Source of the DNA: Tetradesmus obliquus
Taxonomy: Eukaryota; Chlorophyta; Chlorophyceae; Sphaeropleales; Scenedesmaceae
Length of the DNA: 64,000 nt
Assembly (NCBI GenBank): GCA_030272155.1
Contig: CP126200.1
Location: 3,658,001-3,722,000, forward strand
Reading direction: 5' to 3'
Below, piece by piece: positions 45,001-57,454 of this stretch. The notes below the pieces were generated by a model. The model did not search any database and was not told where the DNA came from. It saw only the letters and a program-made list of their open reading frames with translations. The position numbers and the translations under genes are program-made. Numbering within the stretch: the stretch's first letter is position 1; every line of letters starts with the position of its first letter.

Positions 45001-46778
45001 ATGCACCGGAGCAGGCATGTCGTCGAGTGCTCGGGAGAGAGTTCATGTGTGCGACAATTTCAATCTGCTGCACAACGTAGCAGGTGAGCATCACATGCAC
45101 TTCAGGCAGCAGCGGGTGACGCCTGTAGCAGGAGTCTCATGCATGCTGCTGCAACATTCGCAGGAAGCTTCAAACACCCAAGACAGGCGTCTGCAGCCTT
45201 CATGCATCGCCTCTTTACTCTTCAAGCTGTCAGGTGAGGAGCAGCAATTGAGCTATGCGGCTGTGTCCGGCAGCAAGAGGCCTGCCAACTGTTTGATATT
45301 ACAGTTGCCCACTGCCATGCTTGCGTAATCAGTGTTTCATACACATGCCGGCATAGCATTTAGTTATCATGCTCAGTGCTGCGCTACTGTTGCCCTGCAG
45401 GTGCAGCAGCACTGCACCCGGGCTACAGCAGTTGCCGTGTCAGATGCAGACACACTCGCCACATCAGACCCTGCTCTAGACAGCCTGATTGATCGCTGGC
45501 TCTCCAACCGCCAAGCCAGCACATCGGCACCAAGCAATAGCAGCAGCAGCGGCAATGGCAGCAGCAGCAGCAGCAGTAGCAGCAGCCAGCTCTTGCAGGA
45601 CAGCAGCAGAGAGGACGGCGCTGCTGCTACTGTCACAATCAGCAGTGCACAGGCAGCAGCGATGTGGGACTCAGTGCTCGGGCCCGTCTCCATCACCCTG
45701 GACTCCCTGTCTACGCTGGAGGTGCGGCAATGGTTTGATAATGGATTATATCGTTTCTGTGACTGCATAGCTTACTGCTTTGTGATTGCTGTGTGCGAGA
45801 ACTGCCATAAAAAGCGGCGTGTGGCAGTCTGCTTAGCGCTGTCACAGCTGCACATACTCCTGGTGATGCCAGCTTCACACCTTTCACCTGCCGTGTGATG
45901 TTAGTGCTCGGTGTCGCTGCTTTCCCCTGCAGCTGTCGTTGGCTTTCAGCCCGTCCTTATTGTTGCTGGGTTTGTGTGTGTGCCGCGCTGCTGCTTGCAG
46001 GACGCTGACGAGATGTTTGCTCTCAGCAACTCGCTGTGCCACTTGGCAGGCAGCTTGCAGGAGCTGCAGGCACTCACAGCACAGCTGCTGCTGCAGCAGC
46101 AGCAGCAGCAGCAAGATGCGGCAGCAGCAGCAGAGTACTGCAGCCAGCTGGCGCAGCTGCTGGCAGCAGCAGCACGGCAGACGGCATCCTTGCAGGACAC
46201 TGTGCTGCTGAACCTGCTGGCGATTGCTGCTGTGCTGCTGACGCCGCCGCCTGCACGAGCCGCAGCCGCCGCCAGCAGCAGCAGCAGTGACAGGTCGGCA
46301 GTGCAGTCTGCAGCTGCAGCAGCAGTCCGAGCAGCACTAGGGGAGCTGTGGCAGCGGCCAGCAGCAGCAGCTGGCCTCGATGCGGCGCAGCTGACATCAC
46401 TTTGTGTTGTGCTGCACCGGCTAAGCAGGGCAGGGCTGTCCCGGCAGCTGCCCAGCACGCTGTTAGCTTCTGCGTTTCAGCAGCTGCAGCAGCAAGCAGC
46501 TGATCTGACAGTCTCGCAGCTGGCGGTGTGCTGCTGGTGCCTCAGCAGCAGCAAGAGCGCGCCGCCTGCTGCTGCTTTAGCTGCTGCATTTGAGGCTGCT
46601 GCTGCTGCAGCAGCGCAGCTGGATAGTATGGCAGTGCTGCGACTCAATGCGGCTCTGCGCAACTATAGCAGTTACCTGGCAGCTGCAGGTGCAGCAGCAA
46701 CGGGCAGCAGGGTTCAGCAGGCACTGCAAAGCTACTCAGCGACTGCAGCGCGTTATGCTTCGGACCTCTTACGCTGCG

Positions 46779-46810
<32 letters not shown>

Positions 46811-49800
46811 GCAGCAGCGTCAGTGGGCAAGGTTGTGGCGTCTGTTGGTCAGCTGTGTGGTGCATCTGCATCTAGCAGTCAGCAGCAGCAGCAGCAGCAG
46901 CAGCAGTTTCTGACAGCAATAGTGGATAGGCTCCAAGCAGAAGCAGTTGGTAACAACAGCAGCAGCAGCGCATGCGGTATTTGTGATGCTGCAGCAGCAG
47001 CGGGCTACATGCTGCCCCACTGGCAGCAGGCCCTGCCGACAGAGCAGCAGCAGCAGCAGGTAGTGCAGGTGCTGTTCAGCACAGTGCAGCAGCAGCTATC
47101 TGCTTCACAGGTGGCCAGCGATTGGGCTGCTGTGCAGTCCTTCCTGAGCGCTGCAGTTCAGACTAGTAGCAGGCATGCAGCATCCATTAGCTGGCCAGTG
47201 CTTGACAGCATAGCAGCGGGGCTGCTGCAGCGCAGCAGCAGCAGCAGCAGCAGCGTACGACAGGAGGCAGCAGCAGCAGCAGCAGATGTTCAGCTGCAGT
47301 GCCACAGCCTGCTGCTGTCTTTGCTGACAAGCTCCCGTCATGCGCCTGCGTGCTTACCAGAGCTATGTGCAGCAGCAGCTGCTGCAGGGCCGGCAGCAGC
47401 AGCAGCTGCGGCTGTGGCTGTGTGCCGGCTACAGCCAGCCGGCTGGCAGCAGCAGCTGCAGCAGCTGGAGCCAGTGCTGCTGAGAGAAGGATGCTTAGCC
47501 TCACTACCTGCAAGGTGGGTTTGGCACGGTCGGGCGGTGTCTTTATTGCTGGACTGCAACTAGCTGTGCGTGTACTTTGTCCTGTAAGTGTGTTGCATGC
47601 GTGCTGTACTGTTCTAGCATGCAGCCATCGCCAGATCCCTCTCCACAGGTGAATTCAATCAGCGGTCATGGCTGCGAAGCTGCTGCAGTCAGCTGCTTCT
47701 TTCTAGGTATCGAGAATTCTGCAGAAAGCGCCTGGCAGCTCCAGCACAGCCTTACCTTTGCACCCTCATGCACAAGCTGATGCTGCAGCAACAGCATCCC
47801 AACGCCCCCCTGCTTGCGTGCTGTGTTTTGTTTTATTGCATCTTTTTCCTCTGCAGGCAGCTGCTACAGTTCGCGTCTGCTGCTACTGCAGCCGGGCCTG
47901 CAGCAGCAGGCGTGGCTGCAGCAGCCGTGGAGCAGCTGCTGCAGCCGCAGCTGCTGCTCAGTGCCCCCACCAGCACTGCAGCAGACCTGCTGGTGCTGCT
48001 GGCTAATGCACTAGCAAACAGCCTAGAACAGCAGCAGCAGCAGCTAAAACCAGCAGCAGATAGTGCGATGCTTCTGCAGCAATGCCTGCGGTGCATGCTG
48101 CAGCTGCAGCGTGACCCGCGGGGGCTGCAGCCTGGGCAGCTGTCAGCAGTGCTGTCCGCGCTGCTGCAGCTGCAGCAGCAGCAGCAGCAGCTTGTTTGGC
48201 AGCTATCATTAGAGAATCTGCCACCCCAGCAGCAGCAGGGGGCTGTAGCAGTAGCACTTCCGTTTTCACAGCTACAGCAGGAGGCTCTAGCAGCAGTAGG
48301 CCTGCAGTTAGAAGACTCAGCACACTACCTCAGCTGTCAGCAGCTCAGTGAATGTGTTACTTTGTTAGCGCTGCTGCACAGCCGGCCTCTGCTTGCGTTA
48401 GCTGCTGTGGTGTCTGCTGCTTCTGGACGGCACGAGCGGTTTAGCTCAGGGCAGCTGACGTGGCTGCTGTGGGGTTTAACCAAGCTGAGGTTTACCAGGG
48501 AAGCAGGGTTTGTGCGCATGCTGAAGGCCGCAGTGGACCGGGCAGTAAGCAAGCGCAATCAACCACCACCAGCAGCAGCAGCAGCAGCAGCAATCAGTGG
48601 TGATGAGCTGCTGCAGGCAGGGGATGCTGACAGCGAGGCACAGTCAGGCACGGCACCGTCAAGCTCAGACAACGGCAGCAGCAGCAGCAGTGCTGAGGCT
48701 GTTGCTGCTGCTGCTGCTGCTGCTGCACCCCTGCATCAGCTTGTAGCTTTGCTCTGGGTGGTCACATCCCGTGGCTATCAAAGTGCTGAGCTGGCATTGC
48801 TGCTGCAGCGGATCCTGTCACATTCTGAGGCCCCCAGCTTGGCTCAGGCATCTTCTGTTGCCTGGTCATACGCCCGCATGCGCAGCTACGGCATGCAGCA
48901 GCAGCTGCAGCGGCTGCAGCCGCAGCTGCTGGACTGGCTGGAGCAGCACTGCAGCAGCAGCAGCAGCGGCAGCAGCAGCAGCAGCAGCGATATGGAGGCA
49001 GTTGCGGTGCCCGTGCAGAGTGTGGTCAACATTGCGTGGGCAGTCACCAAGCTTGGTGAGTGGCGGCTGGCGGGGGCGGGGTTGGTTACATACGGTATAT
49101 AGTTCAGGAGGGCTGTTTGCTCTGGCAGGTGATCACCTGCTTGTGAGGGTGTGTGCGTGCGTGCGACCAGGTGCTTTCATATGTGTTGTATGCAAAGAAG
49201 CTTGCAGAGTTCAAACGCACTGTGAACATGCCTAGCAGCACCGCATGCGTCACTGCAGGTATTGCACAGCTGCTTTACATGCAGCGACAACGTTCCCCAA
49301 AGCACAGTATGCATCGCATCTTGATCATCACCCTCATCATGTTTGCATCGCCCCGTGTGCTGTACTGCTGCCCTCTGCAGGCCACGTGCCCTCTGCTGGC
49401 ATGCAGCAGACACTGCTGGCAACAGCCCTGCAGCAGCATCAGCAGCAGCAGCAGCAGCAGCAGCAGCGCATGACGCCCGCTGAGCTGAGTTGCTTTCTCT
49501 ACTGCTTGGCTAGCTGGGGCACCGGTGCCGTGACGCAGCAGCAGCTGCAGCAACTGAAGCAGCAGATGGTCTCAGGCATACAGCAGCAGCAGCAGCAGCG
49601 TGGGGTGGGAGATGCAGCAGCTGGGCCTAGCAGTGCATTCAGTGGCTGGGATGGTCCCGCAGTGTGCAGCTGCTGCTGGAGCTTAGTCAGGCTAGGCTGC
49701 CAGCTGCAGCAGGAGACACTGCAAGCAGTAGAGCAGCATCTGCAGCTGCTGATGCCAACAGCAGCAGCAAACAGCAGCACCAGCAGCAGCATGCCGGGCG

Positions 49801-52481
49801 GTGTGCAGCGGCTTGCGCCGCCTTCAGCGCAAGACCTTGCCATGTTTGGTGCTGCCTGTCGGCAGTGCAGCTACCAGCCGGCGCAGTTGATGTCACAGCT
49901 CAGATCATGGCTGCTGCTGCAGCTGGCCCGGCAAGGCTCTTCTGCACTTTTAAAACTGAGCACGCGCACATCAGCTGCTAACAGGGCAGCAGCAGCAGCA
50001 GCGCGGCGCAGCAGCGCAGCAGCGGCCAGGGCAGCTGCGCAGGACACCGGCAGCAGCAGCGTGCAGCAGCAAGGGGTTGCTGCAGCAGCAGCAGCTCCTG
50101 CAGCAACTCCTTATGCCAATGTCCTGGTGTGTGTGCTGATGCTGCTGCGCCAGCTGCAATATAAAGATGCAGCGCTGCTGCAGCAGCTAGAGCTCGCTGC
50201 TTCACACTACCCTACTGCGCAGCAGCTGACGGGGCAGCAGCTGGTGATGTGCCTGAGCAGCTTCCGGCGGCTGGGGCACTTTCCTGCAAGCTGGTGGGCT
50301 GGCGGGCTGCGCGGCGTGCTGGACAAGCACGCCGATCAGCTTCCTGCAAGGGACTGCGTGGAGCTGCTGGAGGTGCTGGCAGCGTGGAGGCATATGCCAG
50401 GCGTTGGAAGCAGCACTCGCATGCGGCAGCGGATCCTGCCTAGATTAGAGCAGCGGCTGCTGGGTCAAATTTGGACACCCAAAATGCACTCCGCTGGCGG
50501 CAGCAGCAGCAGCAGCAGCAGCAGATCTGCATCAGCAGGTGTCAGCAGCGCGGGAGCTAGCCCGGCAGGCAGCCCTGTCCTAAGCCCCAGCAGCAGCGAC
50601 AGTGAGCAGGAGCCTCCAGCAGCAGCTGCTGCTGCTGCTGCTGCTGCTGATACAGATACAGCAGCAGGAGCAGCAGCAGCAGCAGCAGCTGAGCCAGCAG
50701 CGGTGCAGCCCAGGCCAGTAGCAGCAGCAGGTACTAACCTCATAGCAGAACTCAGCGGGCCGCAGGTAGTGTGGCTGCTGCACAGTATAGGGCAGCTGGG
50801 GCTAGACAACCCCCAGCTGAAGAAGCAGGCATTCAGGCGGCTGCAGGTAGTGTGGCCTCAGCTGCAGGTGAATGATCAAGTGGCAGCAGCAGCAGCTGCT
50901 GGCAGGCTTGGTTATGATGCTACAGCGCTGATGAACGTCGCAGAGCTCACCCAACAGCAGCAGCAGCAGCAGCAGGAAGATAGGGCAGCAGCAGCAGCAG
51001 GAGGCGGCGCGCAGCAGGGTGTGTCTGGCGGGGTGGTGTTCCGCAGTACCAGTGCTGCCGCGCGCACGCTGTGGCTGTTTGGAAACCTTGGGAAGCACCC
51101 CGGACCCGTGCTAGTTGATGCAGCGCTGTCGCACGTTGCAGCTGCAGCCGCTGCTGCTGCTGCAGCCGGCAGCCAGCTGCCACTACGGGAGATGAGTACG
51201 GCACTGTACGCTGCTGCTGTCTTGCACGAGCTCGCGCACCCTGCTGCGCTGGCGCTGCTGCAGCAGCTGCAGGGCGCAGCAGCAGCGGGCGAGCTGCTGA
51301 GTCACCGGCAGTTTGCGCAGCAGGCTCCGCAGCTGGCAGCCTGCTGGCTCATCTCGCAGCTTGCAGGATCATCTGCAGCAGGATCACCTGCTGCTGAACC
51401 CACTGCTGCTGCTGCTGGGGGTCCTGATAGTGCAAACAACAACCCTAGTCCCAGCAGCAACCCGAACCCTAACGCTAACCCCTGGCTAGGGCTGAGCAGG
51501 GAGGTCCAGCAGCGGCTGCTGGAGACGTGGCGGCGCAAGGTGTTAGTTAGGTCCCATTGCAGGCCGCATGCTGTGCAGCAGGAGCTTGCGCTGGCGCTGC
51601 GGCAGCTGGGGCTGCGCTGCAAGCTGAATGCAGTCACGCCAGATGGCTGCGTGTGCATCGACATCGCTGCCACATCTCCGCAAGGTGGGTCTGGCTGGGT
51701 TGCTGTTTCCGAGGGATTCTTGGCTAGCTTTACTAACCTATGTGTCTTTTCTCGTTCCACTGGAGCGCACCTCAGCATCATTTGAGAGGCCGAACTCACA
51801 CTTGGAAAGCATGCGTACGCACCTTCAAGCAATGCTGGACCAGCAGAGTCATGTGTGATCTTCCTGCACATGCATCAAATCTCCCCGCTGAATGAGGAGT
51901 GCTAGGTTACTGATATCATCCGTCCATCTGCGTTGTTGTGTGCAGGTGACGTGCTTGCGATCGAGCTGCTCGGCCCTCACAACGCAGCAGCCAACACGCA
52001 GCGGCCCCTCGGGCCCGCCCGCCTCAAGTGGCGGCTGCTGACGGCCCGCGGCTACCGAGTAGTTGTCATTAACACCTGGCAGTGGCGCAGCCTGGAGGGC
52101 CCCACCCGCTCACGCGATGACTCACCCAGCAGGACCGGAGGTTTGACCGGAAGTTTGACCGGTCAAAGTTCGCAATCAACTTCCGGCGCGCAGTTCTTCA
52201 GTGAGAAGGTGCTGTTCCTGCAGTCCCGGCTTGCGCCCCTGATGGCTGCAGCGCTCATGGCTGCTACGGGAAGCAGCACGATTGCTGCTGCAGCAGAGGC
52301 GGCTGACTCAGGCGTGCCAGATGCTGGCAGCAGCATGGATGTGAGTGGTGACAGCAGCAGCAGCAGTGCGGGCCCGGCGGCTGGCAGCAGCAGTAGGCGG
52401 CTGCTGTGGCCTGAGCTGCAGCGGCCGATGCGGCCGGCGCCGCAGAGTCCGCAGCAGCAGCAACAGCAGCAGCAGCCGTGA
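45001..52481 (+). CDS. RAP-domain protein, FASTK/OPR-like organelle RNA-binding factor
   Basis: Exons 45001-45083, 45164-45233, 45401-45721, 46001-47514, 47707-49055, 49381-51684 and 51946-52481 fit in phase and give about 2058 residues. The ATG at 45001 opens an Arg/Ser-rich leader (MHRSRHVVEC) that could be a transit peptide. The body is Leu/Ala-rich helical repeats, with units such as NIAWAVTKLG, LTWLLWGLTKLRF and ASSVAWSYARM. These resemble the helical repeats of algal organelle RNA factors and are broken by Gln, Ala and Ser runs. The C-terminus (about 1850-1935) is a RAP domain: VLAIELLGPHNAAANTQRPL, LKWRLLTARGYRVVVINTWQW. Such proteins act in chloroplast or mitochondrial RNA stability, processing or translation; the target RNA cannot be inferred. 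A 39-nt stretch at about 47818-47856 looks intron-like but keeps the frame, so I left it in the exon. Confidence 0.84.
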
Positions 52482-52982
52482 GGCTTGTTTAGCCCGTGTG
52501 TCAGGCTCAGCTAGGGTAGTGCCCCGCCACACAACAGAGGTCAGGCTCAGAGCTACTGGCAGCAGGTGGCAGCTTCGACTGCTGGACCAGCTGTGCTGCT
52601 GCTGGTGTGTGTGCTGGATTGGTGGTGTAGGGTGCTGGAAGCACCTTTGTCTGGTCACCAAGCCCTCAGGCTGGTGACAGCAGAACTGCTGAGTAGTTAG
52701 CCGTGGGTAACATGCCTAGGCATGCCGTGTTATGAATAAGACGTTGGGAAAGCAGCATGATTTGATGCCTGGCTGTTGTTATATCGGTATCTGAGAGCGA
52801 AGCGGTGGGCAGATCCACGAACGTGTCGCGACCATCACGTACGGTGCTTCCAGGCTTGCTGTGCACAAGCAGCGCTGAACAACTGATGTAGTAAAGAGTA
52901 CAAGCTCACAAATTTACACCACATCTGGACTTACTGATCGAGGTTGGAGCCCGGCACGGAGCAACACTGCTTCCGGTGACAC
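52482..52982. other. Intergenic spacer
   Basis: 500 bp between the RAP-domain gene and the small secreted protein gene, both on the + strand. No motif recognised. It must include the 3' UTR of one and the promoter of the other. Confidence 0.45.
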
Positions 52983-53860
52983 ATGAAGCTCTCCCAAATC
53001 GCCGCGTGTGGGCTGTTGATGACCCTTGTAGTCACTCTTGGTGACACAGATGCTGCTCCAACGTAAGTGTTGTGGGCTATCAGTGCGGGGGTTGCAGTTG
53101 TCGATGTTCTGCTGCTGCCCAAAGGGGACCAAAAGTCCTGCAAGCTGAGCTTGCTGGCCATGGCTTCACTGCAGTGCCACAGCAGGCAACTTATACTTGC
53201 ATTTTCTGAACCTTGTATCTGCCCAGTGTTTGGCTTACGCATGCTGAAGCTCAACTAGCAGGCAGCCTGCGGCTGTCTCAGATACGCCATAAGCAGCTGG
53301 GATGCTGGAGCAGCAGCAAGTCCCCGAGACCAGAGCAGCATATGCCTCCACTTCAAGTTTGATTTGTGCAAATGTTCGCTGTATGTCTGCATACAAAGCG
53401 GCTGACAAGTGTGTATAGCACACTGCTGACAGGCATCTCTGCTGTGCACCGCCACCCGCCAAATTGACCGCTTGCACATGTGCCCAGACCTGTGCCAGCC
53501 AAGAAGCTGGAGGCAGCCACTGCGCCAGTGCAAACGGTCTCAACAGCGCCAACAGCAGCTAAACCCCTTGTTGGCCGCACAGCTGGCGCCACAGCAGCTG
53601 CAACAGGCACTGCTGTTGTCTTTAAGCGTGGCAACAAGCGCGTGGCTGGCATGACGCGCCCCAACCCCGCAGGCAAAATAGGCAACATGGACGCAATCAA
53701 TGAGAAGTGCTACAAGATCTGCGACACGTGCACGTGTGGGGCTGGAGAGCAGCTGAACTGCTGCTCTGCGGAGCTCCCGGATGAGTTTGCAGGATGCCAG
53801 CCAGGCAACGCACTGGCGCTGTGTGGAACGAATAGACCCGTCAACAGCTGCTGCATTTGA
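52983..53860 (+). CDS. Small secreted Cys-rich protein, unknown function
   Basis: Exons 52983-53062 and 53488-53860 join in phase (AAPT|PVPAKK) to give 150 residues. A clear signal peptide (MKLSQIAACGLLMTLVVTLG) is followed by a Thr/Ala/Pro-rich linker of about 45 residues, typical of a glycosylated or wall-associated spacer. The C-terminal domain of about 60 residues has ten Cys (CYKICDTCTCGAGEQLNCC, then C at GCQPG, LCGT and NSCC). The Cys spacing CxxxCxxCxC is suggestive of a disulfide-knotted or metal-binding fold, but I do not recognise a family. No junction ladder is seen in the intron. The C-terminal Cys-rich part is the strongest argument that this is real. Confidence 0.65.
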
Positions 53861-55718
53861 GTGCTGGCCGCAGCGATGAATAGGGGTTCAACAGCTCCAC
53901 TGCAGGTGTGCATGGGGGATCAGTGGTGACGGGGCCTTGATTGCTGGCATTGTGGCGTTGGTGTTGTGATGCTACCAAGGTAGAACCTTGTGGCACACAA
54001 GGTTTGCGGCGACAGGTGTTTTGTTCATCTGTTGCCTACTGCAGGCTGCTTGCAGGACTGCAGCTGTCATTGACATGGAAAGACACAGTGTCGAAATCTA
54101 CTGTATAAACGTCATTTTTCAGCATGTTTGCACTGCGCCGTGATCTGTAGCAAATTTGACAGCGAGATTGCAAATGCATACTATGCATGTCGAGAGTTGC
54201 ATGCTGCATGCCAGGAACGCCATGAAGGGCTGTTTGCGATTCACATGTCAGGTCGCAGGGGTTGTGCAAGCCCGCAGCCCGTTGGTCACTTGCACAGTGA
54301 TGAGTCATCAGTGCACCCCACAACAGCATTTGAAACGGCATGCTTGAATTCAAGGTAATTTGAGCCAGAGACTTCATTCTGTTGCAGGTGACAGCATGAT
54401 GATGTTGTGATCATCATCATGTTACCCATCAAGCCATAGCATCAACAGCATGATGATGTTGTGATGTTGGACTCTTTGGTCGGCTCAACACGAGCCAGCT
54501 ACACAGGCTGGCTTGGCAACAGGTGTTCAGTGCTGGGTGTGTCACACATGCTGGGGGTGTCACACATGCTGGGTGTGTCACACACGCACGGTGCCATGCC
54601 TGTACTACACGCGTGGACGTGCAGCAGCTGTTGCAGCAACGTCACCAAGCAGGAGCATGCGCGCGGAGCTTTCAGCGTTACTGGGCACGTTTATAACCGT
54701 GTTTTGTTGAATGTTGCACACTGCAATCGCCAGCCTTGTGTTATATTGTTATCAGAGCTTCAAGATCAGCACTGCTGTGAGTCTGAGACTCACAGGCAAA
54801 AGCAGCACCATACAGACATGCATTTGCACCTGCTGCCCGGCAGCAATTCTGTCTTGATATGTGCGTGCCACTGCACATACACGGCAAAGGCGGCAGCCGC
54901 GCTCATGTGGGTGCTCAGCATGCTGATGTGAAATTTACATCCGGGAAGAATTTGCCGTGCTCAATTGTACAGGTGCACGGTGCTGTCATGCGATGTTGTC
55001 ACAGCACCTTGCAGATTTGTAACAAATCGCAACCATACTGTGTCAGCAACCATGAGACGATTTGAGATCCAACAGTGATAGGTACCGTAGTTTTGCAGCC
55101 CACCAGGCACTGGCCACTGAGTGCCACTGCCCGGGCCCTATGCAAGCCATTAGAGCTATCGATTGCGCAGCCTTCATGCATGATCGTTGTCGCAGAAAAT
55201 GACAGATGCGCGTACTTTGATTGAAAATGCGGTTTTCATCTTGCCAGCAGAAGCATCGAGTTGCTGAGCACCTGTCACCTTTGTGTCCTGTCCGGCAGGC
55301 TGCAACCTTTGCCAGTTGCCTTTCAACTGCCTCAGAAAACACTAGACATGCTCTGGCGCCAACAGATGTAAAACAAAAAAACAACAGAAGTATTATTTAT
55401 TGCATAATGTATCATATCACCACGTGACGTTGCTGCAGTCCAGTCAAGCAATGATCAAGGACCGATGTTGGTGTCACCTTGCAGTATCGCAGAGACCCTT
55501 GACATCGATATCAGCAAAGTCAAAAAACAGCAAGGTAAGCGACGGGCAAATTTCGGATGATGCCAGACGACGCTGCAAGCTTGACGCGGTTTTGAGGGTT
55601 TACTCACTGCCCTGAGATCTCTTGCATCAAAGTCCCTGTGACTGCTCGCGACCGCTAGGCCAACGTGTATGCACATCTAAACTTCTCGTTGCCTCATCAG
55701 AACCATACATCAGGCAAG
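53861..55718. other. Intergenic, no gene recognised
   Basis: About 1.9 kb. It contains two exact 21-bp direct copies of ACAGCATGATGATGTTGTGAT (54391 and 54445) flanking the dispersed core at 54415-54439, and an 18-bp tandem repeat at 54531-54584. A 10-bp-arm hairpin CATGATGATG / CATCATCATG spans about 54395-54421. No open frame is convincing. Confidence 0.5.
54531..54584. repeat. 18-bp tandem repeat, three copies
   Basis: Three units of TGCTGGGTGTGTCACACA, the middle one with a single T-to-G change. Confidence 0.92.
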
Positions 55719-57454
55719 ATGGCAGCTGCTCTGGCAAAGAAGCAGACTCTGAGCCTCACCAGGGCTGCACAGCCCGCCAAGGTGGGCGAAATAGTATTAA
55801 ACGTTGTGATTATAGCCCAGTGGGGGAGCAGAGGGACAGCAGCTGGTGCTCCTCGCCCGTCTGTGCAGCACAGCTCTCGAGCACGACTCAGATTCTGCTT
55901 CGCTTGTGCTACAGGTGTCTCGCAGCCGCCTGGTGTGCCGTGCTGATGGTGGCTTCATCGGCTCCAGCACCAACCTGGTACGCAGGGGCTGTCGCTGCAG
56001 GCAGTAGTAGCAGACCAGCAGCATGAGCAGCAGCAAGATCAGATGCCACAGCTACCATGCACAGGACCAACTGCAACAGCTGCAGCGTGATGCGTCGTCT
56101 TCGATATGCCAAGCAGTATAAGCAGCAGAGGATGATCAGCACGGATCAGGCATGCCGGGCATGCATGAAGTCGGTTGCGCACAGCTTGCTGGACTGCATG
56201 TGCAGCAAGCAGCATACTAGCTGCTAGGACGCACTGCGACCCTCGCCACCAGCAGCAGTAGCCGGACAATTTCCGGTGACAGCAGCTGCTGCAGCAGCAC
56301 AAGCAGCAAGCTGATCATGCAGCAAAGGATTGCGTGCTCGCTGCAAGCGATCTGGCAGCCGCAGCTGCCCCATCCTACACCAGCCACATCAGTGTATCCA
56401 CCCTGCTGTCCTCATCTGAGCTAGTAGCTTGGAACCGTGCTGCTGGCTGTACTACAAACCACGTCTCATGTGTGCGTGCTGCATGATGCGCAGATCATGG
56501 TTGCATCCACCACTGCCTTCCTTGCTGCCGGCAAGTTTGGCCTGGCCCCCACAGTGAAGCGCGGCACTGACGCAGCATGCAAGCTGCAGGACCGCACCAA
56601 CGCAGCTGGCCTCATCTCAAACGACCCATCTGGTGAGCCGGCAATAGAGCAGGACGGATAGGATGGGTTTAACAGCATATTCAGCACCTGGCAGCGTGAT
56701 TCAGAGAGCAGCAGAGCATGCACCCCTGGAGGGTCTTGTTTGTGTTGTGAAAAGCGGTTGCAGGACAACGTTAGGATACAGGGTTGATTGAGGGTATCTA
56801 TATTGAGATGGATGGCCTAGCAGAGGCCTTAGCAGTGATGCTCCACAATCAGCAGCACTGTCGCGCACAGCAAGCAGCGCATGGCTACAACTGCCTGCAA
56901 GCGTCAACTGCCTGCTCTGCAAAGCCATGTGCTGCTTTTCACAGCAGTCAGTTGGCGCTTGCAGGCTGTGATAAGGGCAGCATTGCGCGTAGTTCAACTT
57001 GCTTGCCCTGGCGACCAATGGCGGCAACAGAGTTGTGTGGTGCTGCTAGCTTTGGACAGTGTAAACACAAGCTTTGACGCTGCTGTTGGCAGCTGCTGTT
57101 CACTCAGCAGAGCAGCAGCAGCATGCTCAAAGGAGGACTGCTCAAAAAGCTGTCAGCATGTGCAGGGTTGCAACAGCGCAGCATATGGCAATCTAGAGCC
57201 ATACCGGAGCAACTGCTCAACTCGTCCTCCTTATGCCTGTGACATTTGGTTGTATGGTGTATGCTGTACTGATCATGATGATGTTGATGGTGAGTCTGTT
57301 CCTGACGCGCTTTTGCTCTGCTGCTGCTTCTCTTGCTGCTGCTGCTGCTGCTGCTGCAGGCTTCACTGCTGTGGACACCCTGGCATTCGGTGCTCTGGGC
57401 CACATGGCTGGTGTTGGCATTGTGCTGGGCCTGAGGGCAACCGGCGGCCTGTAA
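55719..57454 (+). CDS. psaK: Photosystem I reaction centre subunit PsaK
   Basis: Two-helix thylakoid protein at the edge of photosystem I, involved in binding LHCI and, in algae, state-transition antenna. Exons 55719-55781, 55915-55977, 56494-56632 and 57360-57454 give 119 residues with all phases matching. The N-terminal about 30 residues ([20 protein letters not shown]) form a plastid transit peptide that ends near VCRA. The mature start [18 protein letters not shown] is a PsaK signature. Helix 1 runs into [10 protein letters not shown]. Helix 2 is [20 protein letters not shown], ending ATGGL. The length fits algal precursors. The last acceptor follows a CTG run. No junction ladders are seen, although intron 3 is over 700 bp. 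Confidence 0.94.

Noticed and set aside
47818..47856. A GTGCTG...CTGCAG stretch that could be a 39-nt intron in the RAP-domain gene.
   Set aside because: It is too short for a normal spliceosomal intron, and its length keeps the frame either way. Transcripts are needed.
51440..51490. CCCTAA-like telomeric motifs (also near 3081-3115).
   Set aside because: They are short and imperfect, and lie inside conserved coding exons.
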